From Firmicutes bacterium HGW-Firmicutes-10 (GTDB lineage Bacteria; Bacillota_I; Bacilli_A; Erysipelotrichales; Erysipelotrichaceae), in assembly GCA_002841605.1 (NCBI GenBank), contig PHAF01000004.1, forward strand, positions 1-25,279: a stretch of DNA of 25,279 bases, in the 5' to 3' direction. The translations under genes were made by a program, and so were the position numbers. Under the pieces are notes generated by a model that made no database searches, was not told the origin of the DNA, and saw nothing but the letters and a program-made list of their open reading frames with translations. This document shows positions 15,085 to 23,186 of this stretch, piece after piece. Positions within the stretch are counted from its first letter, which is position 1. Each line of letters opens with the position of its first letter.

Positions 15085-15100
15085 ATTTGTCTTCGTAGTG

Positions 15101-15106
15101 TATAAT
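15101..15106 (+). promoter_or_regulatory. -10 element upstream of the epimerase-like gene
   Basis: A perfect TATAAT with G/T-rich sequence before it. No good -35 is seen because the tRNA-Lys terminator T-tract occupies that place. The transcript leader would be only about a dozen bases, just covering the AGAGGTGG site. Confidence 0.5.
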
Positions 15107-15124
15107 CTATGTAGAGGTGGTTGT

Positions 15125-16120
15125 GTGAAAGTTCTTCTAACCGGTGCCTGTGGGGCAGTAGGTCATCATGCTATACCGTTATTGATCAATCAAGGTTTTG
15201 ATGTGACAGTTTTTGAGTTAAAGACAAAAAAGAATATAGCACAGCTAAATCAATATAATAATAAAGCGAAGATCATTTACGGGAATATAACTGACCGTAA
15301 AGCCGTTTTTGATGCATGTAGAAATCAGGATGCAATCATTCATTTGGCAGGTATCATCCCGCCATTGGCAGACAGTGAGCCAAAACTGACATATGAAGTG
15401 AATTATGAAGGAACCAAAAACATCGTTGATGCAATCATACATAACGGTCACGGATTTTTGATGTTCGCTTCTTCCATAAGCGTTTACGGAGACCGAGTAG
15501 ATGATTATCATATCAAAGTGAGTGATACCATACAGTTCAGCCAAGATGATTATTATGCCTATGTTAAAAAAATGACTGAGGATATGATTATTGAAAGCGG
15601 GATTGAGTACACGATATTCCGGCTGACCGCTATCATGGATACACCGCGCATCGATCCATTAATGTTTCATATGCCACTGGACACAAAAATTGAAATTGCC
15701 AGCGCCAGAGATACGGCGAGAGCTTTTGTTTCAGGATTGAAAAAGTTTGAGCAGTTAAGAGGCAGAATTTTTAATTTAGGTGGAGGTGAATCCTGCCGTT
15801 GTACATATCGTGATCTGCTAAAAAGCTGTTTTACGATATATGGACTAAATTACAAATATCTTGATGAAAAGGCATTTGCTGATCGGAATTTCCATTGCGG
15901 CTACTATATCGATGGAGATGAATTGAATGAAATCATTTCTTTCAGACAAGACACCCTAGAAACTTACTATAATTACTTAAGGGGTCATGTGTCTTTCTTT
16001 CAAAAACAAATGAGTACTATTTTCTCCTACTTCATCATTTCACATTTAAACCAAAAATCAGAGCCGCGAATAGCACTTAAGAGTAATAACACGGATCTTA
16101 TAAAGAAATACTTCCGTTGA
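15125..16120 (+). CDS. NAD(P)-dependent epimerase/dehydratase-like protein (extended SDR)
   Basis: The 331-residue protein has a Rossmann fold of the extended short-chain dehydrogenase class. The cofactor loop is TGACGAVG near the N-terminus (GxxGxxG), followed by the D of GNITD and the HLAG motif. The catalytic Ser is in SSISVYG and the Tyr/Lys pair is YAYVK. Such proteins act on nucleotide sugars or other hydroxy/keto substrates; the substrate is not evident. The start is GTG 15125, supported by AGAGGTGG at 15113-15120; a frame open from 14822 crosses tRNA-Lys and is rejected. After about residue 285 a tail rich in Phe, Lys and Asn (SFFQKQMSTIFSYF) does not look like the SDR core. A gene boundary of 127 bases follows with no clear terminator. 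Confidence 0.85.
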   Translation: MKVLLTGACGAVGHHAIPLLINQGFDVTVFELKTKKNIAQLNQYNNKAKIIYGNITDRKAVFDACRNQDAIIHLAGIIPPLADSEPKLTYEVNYEGTKNIVDAIIHNGHGFLMFASSISVYGDRVDDYHIKVSDTIQFSQDDYYAYVKKMTEDMIIESGIEYTIFRLTAIMDTPRIDPLMFHMPLDTKIEIASARDTARAFVSGLKKFEQLRGRIFNLGGGESCRCTYRDLLKSCFTIYGLNYKYLDEKAFADRNFHCGYYIDGDELNEIISFRQDTLETYYNYLRGHVSFFQKQMSTIFSYFIISHLNQKSEPRIALKSNNTDLIKKYFR

Positions 16121-16136
16121 ATCAATGGTTTGTTTA

Positions 16137-16165
16137 TTGTTAAAGGATATTAATAATGATAAGAT
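16137..16165 (+). promoter_or_regulatory. Possible promoter of the phosphotransferase/PlsY-like/ABC operon
   Basis: TTGTTA (16137-16142), 17 bases, then TAAGAT (16160-16165) with an upstream TG forming an extended -10. The -10 matches consensus at four of six positions. Between it and the gene lies a small hairpin, AACCG/CGGTT (16201-16218). Confidence 0.4.
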
Positions 16166-16247
16166 TAATTCAAGTATATCTCAGGAATCAACTTGTAGAA
16201 AACCGTTTTAATTCGGTTAATTGATGTCAATCTCATGGAGGTTATCT

Positions 16248-18530
16248 ATGGGCAAATATATCGTTGAGTTGAATGAATCCTGTAGAAGAAACAGCATTGA
16301 AAATAAGGCAAGAAACCTGATATTTCTAATGAAAACCCGAGTAAATGTTCCGAGTTCTTGGGCTTGCGATTGGGCGGCACAAGAATCTTTTTTGCTTGAA
16401 CAAAGCACGATTATAGATAAGCTTAAAACAGAGTTAACGGAGATTATTCGACCTAATGTATCCTATGCGGTACGTTCATCAGCAAATACAGAAGACGGAG
16501 ATCAGTTTTCCTTTGCCGGCCAGTTCCAAAGTTTCCTCAACGTTCAAGGCGTTGATGAAGTGATCAAGGCAATCATTGATGTATGGAACTCAGCAAGTTC
16601 GCCCACACTGCAAAATTACATGGCCGACAATAACATTCAACAGACCGTAAAAATGGGAGTAATCATTCAAGAAATGGTTAAGTCGGTTTACTCCGGGGTT
16701 TCGTTTAGTAAAAATCCGCTGACCGGGCTTTCTGAAATCATTGTCGAAGCAAATTTGGGATTAGGTAATAACACCAACCAAGCTACGCCGCTTCGCTGGG
16801 TGAACAAGTGGGGAGAGTGGCTTGAGGAAGCCAGCGATAAAGATGTCAGTCGAGATTTGATAAAGGAAGTCGTTTATAAAACAAAAGAAATCGCAAAGAT
16901 CTATGGAACTGCCGTAGATATCGAATGGGCATATGATGGTGATAAGTTGTACTTTTTGCAGGTAAGGAAAATAACTGCTGCAGATGTTGCAATTTATTCA
17001 AATCGGATTTCCAAAGAAATGTTGCCTGGGATTATTAAACCATTGGTTTACTCTGTCAACACTACGCTTGTTAATTATCAATGGGTAAATATTCTGACTC
17101 GGTTGGCTGGTAATCACTCCATTACACCTGAATCTTTGACTGGCCATTTCTTTTATCGGGCATATTTTAATATGGCAACCTTTGGGAGGGTTTTTGAAAA
17201 ATTGGGAATGCCTTATGAATCATTGGAACTGATGATGGGATTGGAAAATGAGGGCAGTGATAAGCCGAAGTTCCACATGGGAGCAAAAACTATTAAACTC
17301 TTACCACGTTTTATACGATTCTTCTTCAGTTTTATGCGGATTGAAAGTCAGTTCAACCGACAAGTATCTAGGAAAATAGATGAGTTTCGTTTAAGCAACA
17401 AAAATATTCAAGAATCAACGTCCATTGAGCAACTCTGGCAACATACCCAGAGCATTTTTGATGATATGAAACCGGTTGTCTACTTCAATATCGTCTTGCC
17501 AATGTTTGCCATGATGTACAATAAGTTCTTAACAAGTCAATTACAAAAATCAGGTGTTGATATTCGCAATATAGACTTAAGTCATATTCGAGCCAACGCC
17601 CTTGAATACAGTCCGCATACGGCATTGCATAATTTGAATACGAAGTATTTCAATCAGTATGTGATTGACCATAAGGCAATTGAACAAGATATCAATGATT
17701 TTTTGGATCAATTCGGTCATTTCAGTGACAGTGGTAATGATTTTTCATCAAAGCCTTGGCGAGAGGATCCCCAACTTATTAAGCGAATGATTGAAACTAC
17801 GACAGCCCAACAGAGTGAGAATAGTGACAAGATCAATTATGATTCAATACAATTGCCATGGACGCAACGATGGTTTATCAATATTATATTCAGAAGGACC
17901 AGCCGCTTTGCAGTGCACAGAGAGGCCATCAGTTATATATATACTTACGGTTACGGTCGATTCAGAACGATCTTTATAAAAATGGGCGAATATTTTGTAA
18001 ACTCCGACATTATAGAGCAACCTGAAGATATATTTTATCTATATTACGACGAAGTCAGAAACATCGTACAGACTGGATCGAAAACAAAGATGCACGCGCT
18101 TATCGAAGATAGGAAGCAGCAAATCACACTTGTTCAAGATGTTTCTCTGCCGGAATTGATTTTTGGCAATCAACAACCCCCCATCGTTAACGAAGAATTA
18201 CAGGAATATAAAGGAATCCCGACATCCTTAGGTACTTATACCGGAGAAGCACGCGTATTAATGGGACTCTCAGAATTTGAGAAACTCAAACAAGGAGACA
18301 TACTAGTCATTCCATATTCAGATGTCGGATGGACGCCTCTGTTCAGCAAGGCGAAAGCTGTTGTTTCAGAATCGGGAGGTATGCTCTCGCACAGTTCAAT
18401 TATTGCCAGAGAGTATCATATTCCAGCGGTTGTATCAGTAAAAGGTGCATGCAATATCAAGGACGGAACCATTCTGACAGTGAATGGCTATACAGGCCAA
18501 ATCGAAATCGTAAAGAAAGCGGAGGACTGA
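16248..18530 (+). CDS. PEP-synthase / rifampicin-phosphotransferase-like protein
   Basis: The 760-residue protein has three visible parts. Residues about 10-250 form an ATP-grasp PEP/pyruvate-binding domain, with R76 in YAVRSSANTED, SFAGQ (88-92), a VIIQEMVKSVYSGVSFSKNP stretch, and DIEWA plus LYFLQVRKIT. A long middle region (about 255-660) resembles the substrate-binding part of Rph-type enzymes only loosely. The C-terminal swivelling domain has H715 in GGMLSHSS, the phosphohistidine carrier. The C-terminal PEP-binding barrel of true PEP synthase or PPDK is missing, so the order ATP-middle-His matches rifampicin phosphotransferase (usually near 870 residues). The chemistry is likely ATP to phosphohistidine to an unknown acceptor. 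GGAGG at 16237-16241 selects ATG 16248 over an upstream ATG at 16221. plsY-like begins one base after its stop. Confidence 0.82.
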   Translation: MGKYIVELNESCRRNSIENKARNLIFLMKTRVNVPSSWACDWAAQESFLLEQSTIIDKLKTELTEIIRPNVSYAVRSSANTEDGDQFSFAGQFQSFLNVQGVDEVIKAIIDVWNSASSPTLQNYMADNNIQQTVKMGVIIQEMVKSVYSGVSFSKNPLTGLSEIIVEANLGLGNNTNQATPLRWVNKWGEWLEEASDKDVSRDLIKEVVYKTKEIAKIYGTAVDIEWAYDGDKLYFLQVRKITAADVAIYSNRISKEMLPGIIKPLVYSVNTTLVNYQWVNILTRLAGNHSITPESLTGHFFYRAYFNMATFGRVFEKLGMPYESLELMMGLENEGSDKPKFHMGAKTIKLLPRFIRFFFSFMRIESQFNRQVSRKIDEFRLSNKNIQESTSIEQLWQHTQSIFDDMKPVVYFNIVLPMFAMMYNKFLTSQLQKSGVDIRNIDLSHIRANALEYSPHTALHNLNTKYFNQYVIDHKAIEQDINDFLDQFGHFSDSGNDFSSKPWREDPQLIKRMIETTTAQQSENSDKINYDSIQLPWTQRWFINIIFRRTSRFAVHREAISYIYTYGYGRFRTIFIKMGEYFVNSDIIEQPEDIFYLYYDEVRNIVQTGSKTKMHALIEDRKQQITLVQDVSLPELIFGNQQPPIVNEELQEYKGIPTSLGTYTGEARVLMGLSEFEKLKQGDILVIPYSDVGWTPLFSKAKAVVSESGGMLSHSSIIAREYHIPAVVSVKGACNIKDGTILTVNGYTGQIEIVKKAED

Positions 18531-18531
18531 T

Positions 18532-19257
18532 ATGGATTGGCAATTACACATGGTTGCTTTTATATTATGTTATTTAATAGGATCGGTCACATTTACAAGG
18601 GTCATTCCCAAAGTCCTTCGTCCTAATGAGCAATTCGTCAGTCCGGAAGTGACGGTTGAAGGGACAGACTTAACGTACAAAGTAGGTAGCTATGGTGCTG
18701 CAGCGGCTTCTATGCAGTTTGGACCGAAAGTCGGATTGCTCGTCAGTCTTGGGGATATACTGAAAGTTACGATACCTGTTCTGGTTTTCAGATGGATGTA
18801 TCCTCAAGATACCTATTTGTTAAGTGCCGCAGTCGGGGGGATGACCGGTCATATATGGCCAATTTATTTCAAGTTTAAAGGTGGAAGAGGAATATCGGCT
18901 TATTATGGCGGATTATTTGCAATTGACCCGATTGGTGCTGTTGTCACGATGTCAGCAGGCATGTTTTTAGGGTTTGCTGTAATTAAGGACTTCTTTGCGG
19001 CATATCTTGCGGGCTTATGGCTGTTGCTGCCTTGGATATGGTTTATGACGTTTCGATGGGAGTATGTTTTGTATGCAGTCATTGTCAATATACTTGTAAT
19101 TGTGGCGATGATACCAGACTTGACTCAATACATGAAAATTAAAAAAGAAGTACATGTAGACTCAAAAATGGTGCTTGAAACAACACCGATGGGCCGTGGG
19201 ATGATCAAAATGTCAAAATGGTTTGAAAATGCGGGAAAGAAGAAGGATAAAAAATGA
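18532..19257 (+). CDS. Divergent PlsY-like membrane protein
   Basis: The 241-residue protein has about five hydrophobic segments and partly matches PlsY, the acyl-phosphate:glycerol-3-phosphate acyltransferase of phospholipid synthesis. Kept features are IGS near residue 17, D75/K78 (GDILK), and the strong motif GHIWPIYFKFKGGRG (106-120). Changed features are VGSYGAAAAS at 51-60, where PlsY has GSGNxGATN, and no recognisable C-terminal HRxNI/GxE motif. About 30 extra residues rich in Lys and Met form a cytosolic tail. The housekeeping PlsY is therefore probably elsewhere, and this copy may have another acceptor or no activity. Its ATG is one base after the upstream stop and it overlaps the ABC ATPase by ATGA, so it belongs to that operon. 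Confidence 0.75.
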   Translation: MDWQLHMVAFILCYLIGSVTFTRVIPKVLRPNEQFVSPEVTVEGTDLTYKVGSYGAAAASMQFGPKVGLLVSLGDILKVTIPVLVFRWMYPQDTYLLSAAVGGMTGHIWPIYFKFKGGRGISAYYGGLFAIDPIGAVVTMSAGMFLGFAVIKDFFAAYLAGLWLLLPWIWFMTFRWEYVLYAVIVNILVIVAMIPDLTQYMKIKKEVHVDSKMVLETTPMGRGMIKMSKWFENAGKKKDKK

Positions 19258-20138
19258 ATGCAATCGAAGTAAAAAATCTGACAAAATATTATGGGAAATC
19301 ACGAGGAATCATCGATGTGACTTTCAGTGTTCCTCAGGGATCGATTTATGGATTTATCGGACCTAACGGAGCAGGAAAATCAACGACCATTCGTACCCTG
19401 TTATCATTGATCCATGCCACCTCCGGAACAGCGGAGATTCTAGGGATGGACTGTCTGAAAGACGGACATAAAATTCGACAGAAGGTTGGCTATGTCCCGG
19501 CAGAAGTAAATTTTTACGACGACATGAAAGTCGGAGAATTTCTAAAGTATTCTGCGAAATTTTACGATAAGGATGGAAAAGCAAGAATAAAGTCGCTTTG
19601 TGCTGATTTGGATGTTGATATGAGTCGCAGGATAAGTGATCTTTCTTCAGGAAACAAGAAAAAGTTGGCAATCGTTCAAGCCCTGCTTCATCAACCGCCT
19701 ATCTTGATTTTGGATGAACCGACCTCTGGTTTGGATCCGTTGATTCAAAACAAACTGTATGATGTATTGAGAGCTGAGAACAAACGAGGAACAACGATTT
19801 TCTTTTCATCCCATGTATTAAGCGAGATTCAAAAAATGTGCGATCAGGTAGCCATTGTAAAAGAAGGAAGGATCTTGAAAATTGACTCGGTAGAAAATTT
19901 GCGTGGCAGTTTATACAAGACAATTCGCATTAATTTTAAGGATATAAAAGATATGATCGACTTTGATATCAAGGGAAGTGCGGGCGTGTCTATAAAAGAC
20001 AGGCAAATGGAATTTATATACAACGGGGATATGAATACATTAATGGAAACCTTAAACAATATAAGGATAGAAAATCTGTGGATAGAAGAGCCGAGTCTGG
20101 AAGATATCTTCCTGCACTTCTATCAAAAGGAGGAATAA
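19254..20138 (+). CDS. ABC transporter ATP-binding protein (ABC-2/antibiotic exporter type)
   Basis: The 294-residue protein has one nucleotide-binding domain: Walker A GPNGAGKST (36-44), Walker B LILDEPTSGLDP and a switch His in FFSSHVLSE. The signature is LSSGNKKK, where most families have LSGGxxQR, but Asn/Lys forms occur in the drug-exporter group. The C-terminal 80 residues form the small extra domain common in these ATPases. It overlaps the PlsY-like gene by four bases and is followed by the permease after four bases, so the pair probably forms one exporter. The substrate is unknown. Confidence 0.93.
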   Translation: MNAIEVKNLTKYYGKSRGIIDVTFSVPQGSIYGFIGPNGAGKSTTIRTLLSLIHATSGTAEILGMDCLKDGHKIRQKVGYVPAEVNFYDDMKVGEFLKYSAKFYDKDGKARIKSLCADLDVDMSRRISDLSSGNKKKLAIVQALLHQPPILILDEPTSGLDPLIQNKLYDVLRAENKRGTTIFFSSHVLSEIQKMCDQVAIVKEGRILKIDSVENLRGSLYKTIRINFKDIKDMIDFDIKGSAGVSIKDRQMEFIYNGDMNTLMETLNNIRIENLWIEEPSLEDIFLHFYQKEE

Positions 20139-20142
20139 ATAA

Positions 20143-20943
20143 ATGGCCATCTACTTTAGAGAACTTGTCCGAAATCGAATCGCATTGTTCGTTTGGACGG
20201 TAACCATGATTTTATTCAGTGTATTTTTAATGACCTTTTTTCCTACGATTCGCGATCAGGCCGTAGAGCTTCAACGATTGATGGAACAGTATCCCAAAGA
20301 ACTGGTTGCAGCGTTTAATTTCGACAGGCTGAAGATGGCCGATCCAATGGGTTTTTATGGAACGCAAGTGTACATTTTCATAACGTTGTTTGGTAGTATT
20401 TATGCGGCATTGCTCTTTATAAGCGTACTTTCCAGAGAAGAAAGCGAACATACAGCGGAGTTCTTGTTGACCCGCCCGGTAACAAGAGCAAAAGTGCTGA
20501 TTGCAAAGACCTTAGCTGCAGTGACCAACATCACGATCTTCAACCTGGCTTTTGGCATATGCAATCTGATTTTGTTCGATTTGTATGCCAGAGGAGAGTA
20601 TGATGTCAATATTCTTATTCTTCTGATCATTGGTCCATATCTTATGCACTTGCTTTTTGGAGCAGTCGGATTACTGATTTCGGTGTTTGTCGTAAAAGCC
20701 CGCGCGGTCTACCCGGTTTCGATCGGTGTCGTTTTGGGTACTTACTTTGCCAGTGTTGTCTCAACGTTAAGTGACAGTGCCAAAGATTTAAAATATCTGA
20801 CGCCATTCAAATATTTCGATGCAGCTGATATTGTGGCGGATGAAAGGATTGCCCCGCTATCCCTGATTGTATTAGGGGTAGCGCTGATCGCAGGCATCGG
20901 CGGATCTTTATATTTCTATTCTAAAAAGGACATCGCCGTTTAA
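20143..20943 (+). CDS. ABC-2 type permease
   Basis: The 266-residue integral membrane protein has about six hydrophobic segments and the ABC-2 family feature REESEHTAEFLLTRPVTRAKV after helix 2, the cytoplasmic coupling region. It ends with a basic cytoplasmic tail. AAAGGAGG before ATG 20143 lies within the end of the ATPase gene. With the ATPase it should form a homodimeric or heterodimeric exporter of a drug, lipid or peptide. Its stop codon is part of the terminator stem that follows. Confidence 0.9.
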   Translation: MAIYFRELVRNRIALFVWTVTMILFSVFLMTFFPTIRDQAVELQRLMEQYPKELVAAFNFDRLKMADPMGFYGTQVYIFITLFGSIYAALLFISVLSREESEHTAEFLLTRPVTRAKVLIAKTLAAVTNITIFNLAFGICNLILFDLYARGEYDVNILILLIIGPYLMHLLFGAVGLLISVFVVKARAVYPVSIGVVLGTYFASVVSTLSDSAKDLKYLTPFKYFDAADIVADERIAPLSLIVLGVALIAGIGGSLYFYSKKDIAV

Positions 20944-20962
20944 CCTCTTCGGAGGTTTTTTT
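20942..20962 (+). terminator. Intrinsic terminator with UUCG tetraloop, overlapping the permease stop
   Basis: AACCTC/GAGGTT closed by TTCG, an exceptionally stable tetraloop, is followed by a T-run. The last two bases of the stop codon (TAA 20941-20943) begin the stem. Confidence 0.92.
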
Positions 20963-20963
20963 G

Positions 20964-20993
20964 TGTGAAAGCGAATGTGAAATATTTGTGAAC
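20964..20993 (+). promoter_or_regulatory. Three TGTGAA direct repeats upstream of liv
   Basis: TGTGAA occurs at 20964, 20976 and 20987, spaced 12 and 11 bases, close to one helical turn. They lie 30-58 bases upstream of the liv -35. The regular phasing suggests a site for a cooperatively binding regulator; which one is unknown. Confidence 0.4.
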
Positions 20994-21006
20994 ATTTTCA
21001 TGCATT

Positions 21007-21035
21007 AATGTAAAATAATCATTGTAATTTACATT
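21007..21035 (+). promoter_or_regulatory. Inverted repeat over the liv -35, possible operator
   Basis: AATGTAAA (21007-21014) and TTTACATT (21028-21035) are a perfect eight-base inverted repeat with a 13-base centre that covers the -35 element. A dimeric repressor bound here would block RNA polymerase. Confidence 0.45.
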
Positions 21036-21050
21036 CCTTTCATTTATAAT
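21022..21050 (+). promoter_or_regulatory. Sigma-A promoter of the liv operon
   Basis: TTGTAA (21022-21027), 17 bases, then a perfect TATAAT (21045-21050). The start would be near 21057, giving a short leader before GAGGAGGG and ATG 21080. Confidence 0.82.
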
Positions 21051-21079
21051 CAAACCATATTACCTAGAGGAGGGTATCT

Positions 21080-22231
21080 ATGAAAAGATTTATCACAATA
21101 CTGGCCGTAGTGTTGATGTCTCTTGCTGCTTTGACCGGTTGCGGACCAAAGGCTTCTGAGACAATCAAGATTGGTGTCAACTTGGAATTGACAGGGGAAG
21201 TATCCGTTTATGGAACACCAGAGAGATTAGCCTTTCAATTAGCTGTTAAGGAAATCAATGCCAAAGGTGGAATTGACGGTAAGCAAGTTGAATTGGTTAT
21301 TTATGACAATGCTTATGATACAGCTAAAGCTGTAGAGAATGCCACCAAACTGGCAACTGTGGACAATGTTGTCGCTATGTTAGGCTCTGCCACATCAGCT
21401 CCGACATTGGCTATTGGACCAGTTGCTAAACAATATGAAGTTCTGGCGTTTACACCTTCGGGAACAAATGCCAAAGTTACCATGGATGGTAATGCTGTTA
21501 ACCCATGGGTGTTCAGAGCTTGCTTTATCGATCCTTTCCAAGGATTGGTCTTAGCTAACTTTGCTTCCAATACCCTTCAAGCGAAGAAGGCTGTCGTTAT
21601 GGGATCAAGTTCTTCGGATTATGCCAAAGATTTGGCAAAAATCTTCGGTGAAAAATTTGCTGCTAATGGCGGTCAAGTTTTGACGGTTGAATACTACACG
21701 GATACCGACACAGACTTTAGCGCTCAATTAACGACTATCAAAGGATTAGGCGAATTTGATGTATTATTCGTTGCCGACTATGCTGCTCGGGCTGGTTTGA
21801 TTATTGGTCAGGCACGTGCAATGGGCATTGACGTAGCAATCATCGGACCGGACGGATTTGAATCTCCGGATCTAAATGACTTGGCCGGCGGTGCTGCGAA
21901 TGTCAATAATGTTTACTTCTCGACTCACTTCTCCACATTAAGTACAGATGCTAAGGTTCAAAACTTCATTGCAGCATACACTGCTGAAACCGGTGAAGCT
22001 CCGAGTGCTTTAAGTGCATTGGCTTATGATGCAGCCTACATGTTGTTTGCAGCCATTGAAAAAGCTGGAACAGACCCAGTGAAAGTACGTGATGCATTGA
22101 AAGCAACCACAAATTTTGCAGGTGTTACCGGAACGATTTCATTTGATGATTTCAACAACCCGATTAAATCGGCAGTTGTTGTCAAATTGCAAAACGGTGT
22201 TCAAGTCGAAGCTACGATCGTTAATCCGTAA
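21080..22231 (+). CDS. livJ: Branched-chain amino acid ABC transporter, substrate-binding lipoprotein (LivJ/LivK-like)
   Basis: The 383-residue protein is the extracytoplasmic receptor of a branched-chain amino acid importer. The signal peptide ends in the lipobox LTGC with C21 as the lipidated residue, as expected in a Gram-positive cell. Mature segments IKIGVNLELTGEVSVYG, AVKEINAKGGIDGK and SSSSDYAKDLAKIFGEKF are typical of the type I periplasmic-binding fold of LivJ. Exact ligand (Leu, Ile, Val, or another amino acid) cannot be read. It is the first gene of the operon, behind GAGGAGGG, and a hairpin after its stop separates it from livH. Confidence 0.93.
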   Translation: MKRFITILAVVLMSLAALTGCGPKASETIKIGVNLELTGEVSVYGTPERLAFQLAVKEINAKGGIDGKQVELVIYDNAYDTAKAVENATKLATVDNVVAMLGSATSAPTLAIGPVAKQYEVLAFTPSGTNAKVTMDGNAVNPWVFRACFIDPFQGLVLANFASNTLQAKKAVVMGSSSSDYAKDLAKIFGEKFAANGGQVLTVEYYTDTDTDFSAQLTTIKGLGEFDVLFVADYAARAGLIIGQARAMGIDVAIIGPDGFESPDLNDLAGGAANVNNVYFSTHFSTLSTDAKVQNFIAAYTAETGEAPSALSALAYDAAYMLFAAIEKAGTDPVKVRDALKATTNFAGVTGTISFDDFNNPIKSAVVVKLQNGVQVEATIVNP

Positions 22232-22251
22232 GCCGAACATACAGTAATATC

Positions 22252-22288
22252 CAAACAGGTGAAAGTACCCCTTTCACCTGTTTGTTTC
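22252..22288 (+). terminator. Long hairpin between livJ and livH
   Basis: A perfect 14-pair stem runs from CAAACAGGTGAAAG (22252-22265) to its complement (22271-22284), with loop TACCC. Only three T residues and a C follow, so it is a weak terminator. It more likely protects or attenuates the mRNA to raise binding protein over the membrane parts. Confidence 0.7.
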
Positions 22289-22307
22289 ATTGAATACAGG
22301 AGGTTCT

Positions 22308-23186
22308 ATGCAACAATTCTTACAACAGACAATCAACGGTCTTTCCATTGGCGGGGTGTATGCACTCATTGCTTTGGGATACACCATGGTTTACGGAATC
22401 ATTAAATTAATCAACTTCGCACATGGAGAAATTTTTATGTTTGGAGCTTACGTCGGTATGATTGCGGTGATGAATTTTAATATACCGATTTATCTGGCAT
22501 TTGTTATTGCTATGGCCGTTACCGCATTGTTTGGGGTTATCATTGAGCGGGTGGCATATAAACCATTGCGCAAATCATCTCGTACAGCGGCACTGATCAC
22601 GGCTATCGGAGTATCATTTTTAATTCAAAACGGAGTATTAATGGTTATGGGAGCAAACATCTATGCATTTCCTCAAGTTATTCCAAACAGGTTTTTTACC
22701 GTATTTGGTTTGCGTCTCAATATGTTACAACTTGTCATTTTTGCGACATCTATTGCCTTAATGATCATTCTTCAGTTCATCGTTTCTAAAACAAAGTTGG
22801 GTCGTGCGATGAGATCGGTTGCGGTAGATAAAGACGCAGCTGCACTGATGGGTGTCAATGTAGACAATGTAATCACGATCACCTTTGCGATCGGTAGTGC
22901 ATTGGCTGCTGCTGCGGGTATCATGGTCGGTTTGTATTATATAAAAGTATTCCCGTTTATGGGATTTACCCCTGGACTAAAAGCTTTTGTCGCAGCCGTA
23001 TTTGGTGGAATCGGTATCATTCCCGGAGCCATGATCGGTGGATTTGCGATTGGTTTGATTGAAACCTATGTTGCCGGTTATGGCAGCACATTGTACAAAG
23101 ATGCTGTCGTATTCATTATTCTTATTTTGATTTTGCTTGTAAAGCCGAGTGGCTTGCTTGGTAAAAATGTAAAGGAGAAAGTGTGA
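22308..23186 (+). CDS. livH: Branched-chain amino acid ABC transporter permease LivH
   Basis: The 292-residue membrane subunit starts at ATG 22308 after CAGGAGG (22297-22303); an ATG at 22290 lacks a site. It contains the LivH signature GVYALIALGYTMVYGIIKLI near its start and the coupling segment TKLGRAMRSVAVDKDAAALMG. About eight hydrophobic helices are expected. With LivM it forms the channel. The end overlaps livM. Confidence 0.94.
   Translation: MQQFLQQTINGLSIGGVYALIALGYTMVYGIIKLINFAHGEIFMFGAYVGMIAVMNFNIPIYLAFVIAMAVTALFGVIIERVAYKPLRKSSRTAALITAIGVSFLIQNGVLMVMGANIYAFPQVIPNRFFTVFGLRLNMLQLVIFATSIALMIILQFIVSKTKLGRAMRSVAVDKDAAALMGVNVDNVITITFAIGSALAAAAGIMVGLYYIKVFPFMGFTPGLKAFVAAVFGGIGIIPGAMIGGFAIGLIETYVAGYGSTLYKDAVVFIILILILLVKPSGLLGKNVKEKV

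Noticed and set aside
14822..15124. N-terminal extension of the epimerase-like gene
   Set aside because: It would translate through tRNA-Lys and its terminator. GTG 15125 has a proper binding site and begins right at the Rossmann fold.
16248..18530. Assignment as true PEP synthase (ppsA)
   Set aside because: The C-terminal PEP-binding barrel is missing and the central region does not fit. Domain order is nearer to rifampicin phosphotransferase.
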